Shown piece by piece: positions 25,601 to 36,534 of a stretch of 64,000 bases of DNA (position 1 is the first letter of the stretch; each line of letters starts with the position of its first letter). The notes under the pieces were generated by a model. That model saw only the letters and a program-made list of their open reading frames with translations. It had not been told where the DNA came from and did no database searches. The DNA is from Lycocorax pyrrhopterus obiensis (taxonomy: Eukaryota; Chordata; Aves; Passeriformes; Paradisaeidae): contig JACSVZ010000002.1 of NCBI GenBank assembly GCA_014706295.1, positions 107,690,547 to 107,754,546 of the forward strand, given 5' to 3'. The translations under genes and the position numbers were made by a program.

Positions 25601-27688
25601 ACGTACTCTTTTAAATAGTCTTTATCCCATGCCTCCCATTATAGCCCCTGCCCTTATGAGGAACACAAAGCAGCACAAAATCTATTTTTTTCCCTCTCAG
25701 GAGTCCCAGCTGGCACATCAACCTGCATCTAGACTAGCACACAAAATGTGTCTAAGTTGCTTCTTTGTCCAGGGGCCATGTCACAGACTGCCACCATATG
25801 CCTCATCCCCTCTCTTGTCTCCCTACCTTCATCTAGGCAGGGTGGCCTCATCCATTCTACCTCCTGGGAACCATGTTTGTTCCTCGCTGTTCCCTGAGCA
25901 GTGCCTTCTTTTTTGTGAGAGAGACTTTTTAGCCTGCTCAGGCTAAATTGTGGTGGGGATGTGCAAGTAATTAAATATGATAATCCAGTAGAACACCATA
26001 TCTTAAACACATTGTTCACCACTCCATGCATAGCTTATCTTCCCAGAAGTCATCCTGGTTGGCTTACAGCTTTGCCCTACTTTACACTAAAAGCTTTTGT
26101 TTTCAGACATCCTTTTTTTTTTCCTTCTTTTTTCCCTCTCAACAGAGTATATTAGCCAAAACCCCATCCTATTCTCCCAACATCATCTGTTTGTTACCAC
26201 TATTCCGTAAGTCCTAATTCTCCAGAAATCCTGAGAAAAATAGCCTAACCTCCTTTCTGCCCTCCCTTGGTGTTTCTTTCATTCCTCTTCCAATCTTGTC
26301 AGAGTGTTTTGTCATCCTGTGGATATATAGCATCTCTGGGAGAAAAAGTATCTGCATTGACAAGCAGCTTCCCAAAACTAGACTGGATTATAATAAGCAA
26401 CAGATTGTGGAGACATACAAGAAAGTAATTTGGAACGACTGTTTTCTTTACTTCTGCACAACATGATTAAGACGTACGATCGGTGACTCATTTGAATTAC
26501 CCTGAGGCAAGACATCATTATGCTCAAAATCTTGTTTACAGGCAAAGTAGAAGCATACCTTATAGACAAGTAAAGCCAAGAATTTGCTGTTAGTATAACT
26601 GAAATCTGAAGAGTTTAATCATTATTAGTGCAGATTTCATGGCTTCAGAAAAAGAAAATTGACATTTCAGTTTGCATGCTCAGTTTCCTCCACTTTTCCT
26701 GGTTCTATGCCTACTGTCTCCCTGCTCCCTATAGGACACACTTGTAATGATTTTTAAACATTTGTTAATATGCTTTCACACCTTTACTCATTCTTGATTC
26801 ATCTGCAGCTCCACACTACATCTACATTTCATAAATATAATGCCTCTTAAGTGTGGGGGCTGTTATTCCTCAAACTAGCTATGCCCAGCTCCAGGTCTGC
26901 ATTTCCTTGATTAACAATTGAGCTGTTCATAGCTGTGGAGTCTCCAGCATCAAGCTTGTGCCCCATTCAGTGCCTATGCTTCTCTACCCAGTATCTTGTG
27001 TCTCTTCTCTAGAGCCAGCTCTGTATTTCTCCACACTGTGTTGTAAGATAGAGTCATAAATATTTAATTCTACAAAGAATAACTACTCTTACTGCAATCT
27101 ATGTACAGCATTGCTTGGACCACTCAAAGGTGAACAGAAGGAAAACAAATTAACCATAGGTCAATTAGAGAAATTGCTGTCCCAACTAAGCTGAGTAAAA
27201 TAAAAATACAGGCAGCATAGGAGAAGTTCAAGTAGAGCAAGTATGACTAACTTCAGCCCCAAAGACTTGCAAATTCAGAACAAAACAATGGCCTGTAAAT
27301 AAGAATGGGAATACTGTATTATGGGGCTATACGTTTGTAATAGTTCTATCCAACCAGTATTTCTGGATTAAAAGCAAAGAAATTTGAGGGATTAATAAAC
27401 AGTATCAGAAAAAATTTGAATATTTCTTTACAAGGCAGTTACAAAAGTATAAGATCCATGGCTAGAATTTCAACTTACAGCTGTAGTAAGTGAGCAAGGA
27501 ACGTGACAGTACATAAGCTAGAATCATTAAGGTAATTAAACTGAAATCTTGTTTTTTGATGAGTGGGACAGGCTGACAGATTGCAAGTTGTCAGCAGGGA
27601 CTTTGCAGTTATGAAGCACTAACTTGTAGTTCAATTGCTTTTGATTTAATATTTTTTTTCTGTTTTCTGTTTTTTTTCCCTACATCAG

Positions 27689-27773
27689 GCTAGTACACCA
27701 CTAAGAAACTCTTCTAGTTCTTCCAGGATGTCAAAAGACTTCAGTGATTCGGATATTGATATTGGATCTCATG
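27689..27773 (+). other. Exon-like segment with strong splice acceptor
   Basis: A very strong acceptor (TTTTTTTTCCCTACATCAG, ending at 27688) precedes an open frame encoding STPLRNSSSSSRM, then SKDFSDSDIDIG. The five-serine run uses mixed TCT/AGT/TCC codons. A possible donor, ATG|GTATAA, lies at 27771-27778, giving an 85-bp exon. Ser/Asp-rich linkers like this are common in cytoplasmic regions of neuronal and scaffold proteins, but I cannot assign a gene. It may be a chance match. Confidence 0.22.
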
Positions 27774-28380
27774 GTATAACAGGGTTCCCCTTCTTGTTAC
27801 CTCATGACATGCCTGCCACTGGCTGGAAATGCAAAATAATGGAAGATAGATGGAAGGACCTGGGTTTTTTCTGCCTATAATACCTGGCCAGAAACACTTT
27901 CTGGCACAAAATTTCTCCCTAAGAGATTTTACATATTTTATGCAATGCACACTGGTCAAGGCTGTCTGCACTCAAATGGTGACCTCACTGCTCTTGTATT
28001 CAGACCTGGATGCTGTTGCCATTATTGCCTCTATGGAGATACAGAAGAAAGGTGAAAAAGCTGTGTAACAGCTGCCCACCTCAGTCATTTTCATCTATTT
28101 TATTCAGCTCTGACTGCAGATATCCATAAATATAGGATGGCCTTATATCACTTTTTTCTGCCAGTACCAGGCACACTAAATGATTGGAAAGTTTACTGTT
28201 TATCTTAGTTGACTTTGTACCCACTCCTTGGTGCTTCTTAACTTCTCATAGTCTGTAACTCTTTATATCTATATTTCTTATGTGAGCCAGATGGATTTAA
28301 TTTCTTTTGAGATCTCTCCAATAGATTATACAGAATTTACATACTCACCATGCTTCTGAACTGAAAGTATTTTTACTCTA

Positions 28381-28402
28381 TTATTATCTGTTATTATCTG
28401 TG
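28381..28402. repeat. 10-bp tandem duplication
   Basis: TTATTATCTG is repeated twice in direct succession and followed by TG. It is a small local duplication. Confidence 0.85.
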
Positions 28403-29986
28403 ATTTCTTAAGAAACCCCAAACAATCTACAATTTAAGAAAATAAAACCTGAAGAAGAGACCATAGAACTTCACCACAAGAAAAGCATAGGTTTCAAGAG
28501 GGAAATACATTTTGAATTGCGAACATGAAGTGCTGGGGAATTTTCCACTCTTTTTTCAAGATGAAACTGTTTGCTTCAGTCAGTCTACACAGCAACTTCT
28601 TATTTTTCCCTTCACATAACTCAAAGCAGTGTTCTCAGACTAGGTTCCTTCCCCAGCTCTGCTTCCACAATGTAGTTCCTAAATATGCTTGGAACATGGA
28701 ATAAAAATAGGAAGGACCACTTTTTCCTCTTTGCAGAAAGAATAGAAAGGATAGAAAACAGTGCTGGAAAGGACCTCTTAAAAAGGTGTTATTTACCCTA
28801 ATAGCTAAAAATAGTCAGTTTCTCTCTGTTTTGGAATATGACATTCCAAACCCCTGAAGCATGTTAAGGATTTGTCCTGTCTTTTACTTGTCTATCCCAC
28901 AAAGGTTAAGGAGTTTTGATAAACATCCTTAAGGGCTGTAATATATGTCCTTTACAGGTATTAATGGTATGACCAATAAGCTAAAGTTTGATACCGTGAA
29001 TTTTTGGATGTTCATTCATGGGGAAAGTGTCCTCGTCCTCTGTGAGTAGTTCAGAACTATGTCTTGTCTTGTAGTCTAAATATATATTGTAGCTCAACAG
29101 GAAAATTTTAAACATTACAGTCTGTTTTTCACACTACAAGATATTTATGTAGTCACTTCCAGTTGGTACAGACAATGAAGCCCACTGAATTTTCTAGGTT
29201 TTAGGCTTCTGGGAAGTGTTTATTTTACGTCAATATGAAAAGGCTGACTTTGTTCCAAATTTATGTCAATAATTTTGCTTGTAATTTTCTCATAACAAAA
29301 CATTCCCTCCATGGAGAAAAATACTGAAAGAAGAGCAAAATAACAGATATTAGAAAACCCTTAAACATTGTCTTGTTAAAATGAAAATCACATCCAAATG
29401 TATTTTTGAAACAGATGTTCGTATTTGGGATGGAAATTGAACACTTACGAGAAGTACAAAAAATATGTTACTTTTTATTCTTTGGATATATATGGGAAAG
29501 CATAAAAATATATATGTAACAAGAATGCATGCCAAGAAAACACAACACCAAGAATATTTTGTTGTCATGTTCAATGGTGAAGGTGTTATACAAACTCATC
29601 ACTGTGTCTCTATTTTCTCAATATAAATCCATGGGTAAAGCCTGAAAATAAAAGGTCATGCCTGCCCTTGTCCCATCAACAGTAACTTTTATCTCTTAAC
29701 ACAGACTTATTAAGCATTGAGATAAAATGAAATTTACACACAATCCATGTTCTAAATTGTCTCTGGTGCCATTACACAGAAAATGAGATTTTATCCTTTG
29801 CTTCTACAAATATTTCACAAGGCCTCTGCCTTTCCAACAGCAGTAATAGCTACTTCATCAAAACTTGCAAGCAGTTGGGTAGCATATAATTTTTATGCAC
29901 ACAGCTTCTTATTTCAGCCTTTAAAATTTATCATCGGTCATATCCTACAAGTGATAGTGATGCCTTAAGTTTTAACTTTTGTATTT

Positions 29987-30027
29987 TTCAAATCCTGTAC
30001 GGCCTAGTATGCAGTACAGGATTTGAA
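29987..30027. repeat. Perfect 14-bp inverted repeat beside LTR
   Basis: TTCAAATCCTGTAC at 29987-30000 pairs exactly with GTACAGGATTTGAA at 30014-30027 across a 13-nt loop (GGCCTAGTATGCA). It lies immediately upstream of the LTR body. Confidence 0.9.
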
Positions 30028-30029
30028 TT

Positions 30030-30385
30030 TTTGAAACTCTGTGGCCTGTTAGCTGCTGTTCTCTCATGATAGTTAGACATAAGAAATCTCTCTAGGTTTC
30101 CACTTCAAGGACACCAGGCCCCAAAATATGTAAACTAAAAGCCTCTAACTGGGGGGGCAAACTTGGGGTAATCACATAATGAACTGAAGTTATAAATCAT
30201 AACCCTGATATGCAAATGAACCAAACTTACAAAAGTGTGAAGAACCCGTGACACAGGGTCCATCTTGGGTGGAGCCTTTTGACTGCCCAGAGTGTACCTT
30301 TGAAGGCCCTTCAAATAAATACCTCCTTTTATTCTCTTATTCTTGTCTAGTCTCTGTTTTCAGGTGGCCACCTCAGCATCAATAG
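30030..30385 (+). mobile_element. Solo LTR of an endogenous retrovirus
   Basis: This is an LTR-like unit on the plus strand. Features in order are a possible start at TGTGGCCTG (30040), GGGGGGGCAAACTTGGGG (about 30148-30168), an octamer-like ATATGCAAAT (about 30209), GGGTCCATCTTGGGTGGAGCC (about 30258), an AATAAA polyadenylation signal at 30314-30319, and a T-rich stretch ending TCTAGTCTCTG, typical of R/U5. I recall this layout from avian ERV LTRs. The ends and target duplication could not be fixed, and no gag, pol or env sequence is attached, which suggests a solo or partial LTR. Confidence 0.65.
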
Positions 30386-30389
30386 TTAT

Positions 30390-33300
30390 GTCACATTTTA
30401 AGAGCCACCGGAGTGTTCAACCACTTACTCTGTGTTGGTTATTGCATTTCTTCATGTGCTGGGGAGCTTTTGTGCACATGCCCTGTTATCTTCTCTAAGC
30501 CTCTCATTTTCTCAGGAACATCCCACGATTTAGCATTCCCGATCACTGCACAACATCACCAACTTTCTCCTTTCACCCAAGTGGTCCATTCAGGGTGCCA
30601 AATGCAGACTGCGGGTAAATCCATGGCTTGCTCAAAAGCTGCCACCAGAGTGCTATAGATGGCACTGGCATAAGCAGACTCACCACGGAATCCAGAGAGG
30701 AGCTTGTGATGCTGCCCCAAAACTGACACACACACAATAGACTGGAAAACTTAGAATGCCTGCTCCTTCCTAATATTATTTCAATACTGACCTCTATTTC
30801 TGACTTGAGTGGTGAAGGAACTGCAAAATTCGTCAGGGATTGATATGAGAATTTTGGACCTTTTATTTGGAATGCCTTTAATTCTAGTGGAAAACCTAGA
30901 ATGATTTAATAACTTTTTTTTTTCCTCTATATACCTTATGCAAGCACAATATTTGTCTCTCAAATGGAAGGAATCTGAATAACAGATACAAAATTTTTGG
31001 TTGTATTCTCATATTACATATTGAGCCTTAAAATATGAATATGAGGCATCAATTTGATAACTGCCTCATCTGTAATCTTTCTTAGATTTTCCGGTAAAAT
31101 TCCAGTTGACTGTGGTATTCACAGAAATAGAAATGTAGAGATAGTCTTATCAAGTTGTATGGTCAGGGCATCTTCCTGACACTGTATGTTTCTGCATTTT
31201 ATAGTAGATTTTACCAACTAGTATATGATTACTCAGACATTAAGAACCTACTGTGGTGGAAACAAATAAATGTATAGGCAATTAAGCCTCTCCCTAATAA
31301 CTCCCTTTTCTGAGTTCCCTCTAATCTGCTTCTTCCTCTTTCTTAATCACTGGTGTGCACATGTATATAGATATATATATATGTGGGTTTTTTTCCTCAT
31401 TTATACTTTCAATATAGTGTTAGACTTCAGGTGTTGCTTAGGTCATCTTTAAAATTTTATTTGTTATTTTTTCTTAATAAACCAGACAATGCAGTCTCTG
31501 TTGGCTGTGTTACACTGTTACTCTTGAGAACAAAACATTTTTGCAGCTAAAGCTTGATGCATCCTGCTTCAAAATTACGGCATTCTGAAAGAAAATGTGT
31601 GTGTGGTCAGCTACCATAAGTCAGATCGTGAGAGAGGATTTCACAAAAAATTAATGCTTCTGATTTTTCTTCGCTCCTTTTTTTATATGAGGTCTCAGTG
31701 ATAAAAAACCCTGATCACTGATGAAAAGCACAAAGCCAGATACGAGCTTGAAAATTTTGCTGGAAATATGCATGAAAAAGTTATGAGTTTTCTCTGTTCC
31801 TATTCATACCATATTTATAATATTTAATGGCCAAAACTGTTATAATGTTTATAATTAATGACACCTTTAAAAACTATGAAGTTTGATTGTACTCAAGGTT
31901 TATTTTTACCTTTGAACAGTTACAGAGATATTAGACTAATGGTGAATTTGACAGGCTTGACAAATAAATACTGTTAAAATCCAGATTCATTTTACTGTAA
32001 TGAGATCACATTATGAAAACTAAGATTTTGTATATAGCCATGTATTGACTCTGGAAGATAGTAACAACTGGTTTGCTCATTTTTTTTAATGCGCTGAGCA
32101 AAATTTGTGGGGAAAATTTATGCATATTTATAGAGCTAAAAATCCAGCATGTTTCCTCTGGAAATTCAGTGATTTCCCAGTAGTGAAGGTTGTGCTGCTC
32201 TTACATGAAGGTAGCCAGTATGAAAAAGGCATGATAATTAAGAGATCATGTTCAATGCAGAATGATGATGGAAACAGCATTAGGTATTCCACAAGAAATA
32301 TATTTTCTGTTTATAAAAACTTGCTGGTCTCTACTGTGCAATAAAACTTATTACACTGAACACATGCACTGCAAGGCTGTTATTTCTTCATAAGTGTGAA
32401 GGGATGGGGTGAGTGATATGACATTCTCACATTGGCCAGAAGAAGAAGAACTGCAAAAGTTTAGTTACTTATCATTAATATAATTTAAATATCCTTTCCC
32501 AAATTTATATAAGAAGTTTCAAGAAGAAATCTCCCTTTGGTACCATGTTTCCAGAGGACTCCAGTGACATCCAGCTTATCCCCTATAACTCTTAGGCGTG
32601 GCTTAAACAGACTTCTCTCATCACCTCCACTCTATCTCTCCCATCAGTTATTCTTCACAAGTACCTATAAATTCAATAACCTTCCAGAAGATTTCAGAAC
32701 TCATATGAAGGGGAAAAATTTGGTGCCGATTTTTTTCATTGAAAAAAGATACAGAAGCTCAAAGCAACTGTGGTTCAAAGTTTACAGATACGAAAGGAGG
32801 GAGTATCTAAAATTGCTCAGTCTATTTAAATATTTTGAAAACCTGTTTGTACACTTTTCCAAATGAAAGATAACCTGTCAGCATAAGTTTCATTCCTCCA
32901 CAACAAGGAAATGTAGGGTGATGTTGGTGTATATTTTGGGTAGGAGTTGAAGTTCAAGACAAAACACAGGAACTCACAAAGGGCCTAGGTGAGCCCAAAG
33001 TTTATCTGCTCATGGAGCCCCTGGCCAGATATGGGCTTTTTAAAGCACAGCAGGGCAAAAAAATTGATAGCATTTCCCCAGACTTCCCTATCATCTTCTG
33101 CCAATCTTCAGTCGAACGGAGATGGCCATATAAAACCCTCTGGGTGGGAGTTATGCCACACAGCTGCATCTTTAATTTAGGAACTGGAAATGAATGCAGC
33201 AGAATGAAGGGAGGGAAACATTATGTGCCAGTATCTTGGGAAAAGAAAACAAGAGGAAAAAATTGCAGTAGGAAGAGAAACACACAATAGGAGTTCAACT

Positions 33301-35090
33301 TCTGTGTGTTCTATCAATTTGTTTGTTAATATTCTATTGTTATTTTGGTATTGTTAATCTGTAACTTTTATTAAGATTTGAAGCTCCTGTGCCTCCTTAT
33401 TTCCCAAAAGTCATACACTTGTCCAGCAAGGGATTAAAAAGTAGGAAAAAACCTCCTAAAAATAACAGTCAGTTTGTCTACCAAAAGAAAACTTGAAGTA
33501 GTGTGCAAAAAAATAATATTAAAGTGTAAAAATGAAGGGTAGGGAAGACAATAAGCCTCCAGAAGTTCAATATGTCATCTAATAAAAATAAAATGTACCA
33601 GTTTTTCTCCTTCACAGAGGTGAGGAATCAGACTAGCACATTTATATGAAATTTCATCATAGGTTGCATTGAATGGTTTAATTTTAAGTTTGAATTACCT
33701 GGGAGGTACAGAATAGGTGGTATGGAGAGAAAAGGCTTAAAACAACACAAACTGGGGCTGAGGAAGGGTATTTCTTTCTTGCTGGAGGCAACAAGTAGGT
33801 CTTTCTGCACTCAATGGCCTCAGTATCTCTCTACTTGTCACCCTGAAGGTAAACTTTATGTCTCTGCCTTTCACAGCATGATCCATACTACATCTCTTTC
33901 CAGTAACTATAGTTTTTAGGATTGATCATACTCTATTAATTTCCTTCCTAATTAATCTATATGTTCTTGTAAAGATGATGAGCAGCATCTAAGTAAAAAT
34001 CAGAGTAAAAACCTGTACAATGTACAAGATACACAGTCTATTATACCAAGTTATAATGATGTTAGGGTTGTGCTTCATCATTCTGTTCTTCTCAGTTTTT
34101 AATGAAGGCGAAGCATTTCATTTTAGGCATATGGCTACAAGAGAAATATAGATGTATAATGTCTTCTGGGACAAAATCCAAGGGAAATCTGAGGTACAGA
34201 AATTCCCCACCTGCACAGTGTTTTGTGCATTTACACTAAACAAATTATTTTTCAACACAGCTATTTATTTTTCAAGGACGGCAGGTGTCAAAGACATGAT
34301 GTGATCTTGGAGTAAACATTGACTTAAATATATTTTTTCTTTCAGATATAAATTGTTTGAATGTTTTAAATCCTTTCTTTAAAAGATAAGATTTTTAACA
34401 GACAGAAAATGAAGATGAAAGGCCATATCTACATGAAATACTAGATGTCTACAGATTTTATAGACATACCAGATCAATTTGTGTGCCTACGAAACCTCCT
34501 GGCATGCACTTAGCTGCAAGCATAGAAGTAGGCCAGGAATGTGTCTTGCTTATGTATCTTGCTATTCAAACATAAGATATAAATAAAAATTCGAACCAAA
34601 GTAATTGAGAGCTTGTACTTCTGTGGTTTTTCTACGTCATAGAATTGGCATTTGTTCCTAAGAAGTAATTTTATGAATAAGGGCTTTTTACCTAGCAAAA
34701 TACATTAAGGTATTTCAGGGCTGCTTTTATTTTCCAGTCTGTAGAGTACTAGAAAAATAATATCAACTTTTTCTTTCTGATAACTTTGAACAACTTTTTT
34801 CCTTATTTTCATCTAAAACAGTTTTGCGTAGTTCATTTATGATGGAAATTTTGAACCATGAACAAGAATCATAAACTATTTACAGAAATGAGATTTCAAA
34901 TTCTTAAGCTATATCTTTACAGAAATTTTGTTTGAATTAGCTTAATTTAATTAAAAATATAAACATGCCAGAAGCCATATGCTAAATGAAAAACATTATA
35001 AATTACTCTAATAAACAATAAATATAATTTATAAATTAATTTATGCAGTAGCTATAAATCAGAAATTTAAAAATATTATTTTTTTCTTGT
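30390..35090. other. AT-rich noncoding stretch
   Basis: No recognised gene or repeat family. The sequence just after the LTR (30400-30720) is slightly richer in G+C, but I could not match it to retroviral internal sequence. The frames at 32537-32866 and 33012-33290 have no supporting features. Confidence 0.5.
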
Positions 35091-35096
35091 TTTCAG

Positions 35097-35142
35097 ATTT
35101 TATTTTATTTTATTTTATTTTATTTTATTTTATTTTATTTTA
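35097..35142 (+). repeat. (TTTTA)n microsatellite
   Basis: About nine perfect ATTTT/TTTTA pentamer units, preceded by a T-rich stretch. No attached retroelement is recognisable. Confidence 0.95.
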
Positions 35143-36396
35143 GGAGGATATGTCCATTTAGGAAAGATATAGCATTGGCTAAAGTGGAATAAATGAGCAG
35201 AATGGACAGCAAAGGTTTGCAATATTGATGGCAGTAGCATCTAGTAGGGCAATATAATTAGTGAAAATCTGTTTCCAACTGGCAAGGTATTTAAGAAAGT
35301 CAAAGAGATACAAATGACACCTTTGTATTCTAATTCAAGGATCTTTAGCATCAAAGTGAGACAAAACCCAACAGCATCCCTGGGAAAATAATACATTATA
35401 GGAAGGAGAGCACATAATAAATTAAAGAAGCAATCATGATTTGTACTGTCTACAGGTTTGACAAAAATATTGTTAGGAAAGTTTTGCAAATTAGCTATTC
35501 AATAGAATTGAGAACTAAAAAAATAATAAGAGATTTAACATTAAAGATTTTGGAGAATGAAAATAGACCTGAATATGGAATGCAAAACTATTTTATGAGA
35601 TGAGTGCTAAAGACTACCTGATGGACCCTGAATTCTGATAAAGGCAAATGAAATGTGGTAGCAGTGTCAGACTCTTAGTCCAATACTCGTTGAACTACCC
35701 TAGCTGCTGCTATTTTTCACTTGATTTTGGAAACAGCAAAGGTAATTTTGAGATTTTCATCACACAAGAATGCATAAGATTAAAGAGAGCATGAATTGAC
35801 TTATTTTTAAAAGAAATAGAAGGATGGCTACCAGTGCAACTAACATTTTCCAGTTCAAATAAGAAACATGGAAAATGCTGTAATGCTAATAAAGACCACT
35901 GGACAAAGGTGACCTAACTATGAGAAGGTTTGGAGTCTCTTTCTTCAGTCTATACGATAGACACTAGGGATAAACTTACACCTCAAAGAACTGGAGAGGA
36001 TGGAGTCCAAGTCTGATTTAAGGTTATCCAGATTAAGCAGTCAAATGAGGTCTGCTGGTGAAAAAAATATGGTTTTTAAAATGAATTACACTTTTAGAGA
36101 ATATGTAAGTTTATGTACTACTTTCTTTTATGTATTTTTATTGTATTGTTATTTTTAGAAATGCCACACTGGACTTGTGCTCCTTGAGACATTGCAGACT
36201 TCAGTTAAGAATCACAGTCATAGGAGAAAAGGGCTACGTTTTGATGACAGAAAACGATACATAAAGATATTGTATGTTTAATGGTCAATTTAGATTATCT
36301 TTCCAAAAGATGGATGTAAATCCAACTTGGAACTTCTGTGTCCACCATTAAAACACTGGGGAAAACAACACAAGAGAATTCAAGCTTTTTTTCCAG

Positions 36397-36534
36397 TCAG
36401 GCAATCTGTCATCACTGTAAGCACTGCTGTCTGCTCTGCGGTTTTCCACTGCCAGTCCTGTGCTCAGCTGCCATCTGCCAGTCCTCTCTAATTGCTACCC
36501 AGCTTATACCCCTAGTCACTCACTGCTCTTTCAG
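36397..36534 (+). other. Exon-like segment bounded by strong splice signals
   Basis: AAGCTTTTTTTCCAG, ending at 36396, is a strong acceptor. TCAG|GTAAGTAT at 36531-36540 is a near-consensus donor. The 138 bp between them are open in one frame and encode a Cys-rich peptide beginning QAICHHCKHCCLLCG. The Cys-rich composition resembles no family I know, so a long noncoding RNA exon is at least as likely as a coding one. The next partner exons are not identifiable. Confidence 0.3.

Larger units (their letters stand above)
21075..29980. other. AT-rich noncoding stretch with isolated candidates
   Basis: No established gene or repeat family is recognised over this 8.9 kb. The items within it, a hairpin at 22045, exon-like segments at 22493 and 27689, and CpG-retaining blocks at 24040 and 26430, are listed separately. 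The stretch at 25620-26300 is pyrimidine-rich but otherwise uninformative. Confidence 0.5.

Noticed and set aside
25629..26217. Overlapping frames and a good acceptor (TTTTTTTCCCTCTCAG at about 25685-25700)
   Set aside because: The pyrimidine-rich composition makes acceptor-like sites likely by chance. No convincing donor follows, and the translated sequences are unremarkable.
28735..28800. Possible decayed CR1 tail (AGAATAGAAAGGATAGAAAAC...GGAAAGGACC)
   Set aside because: Only GGAAAGGACCT and loose AGAATAG-type spacing agree. This is too little to call without an alignment.
32537..33290. Open frames of 92-109 codons
   Set aside because: No recognised domain and no paired splice sites. The number of frames of this size matches chance expectation.
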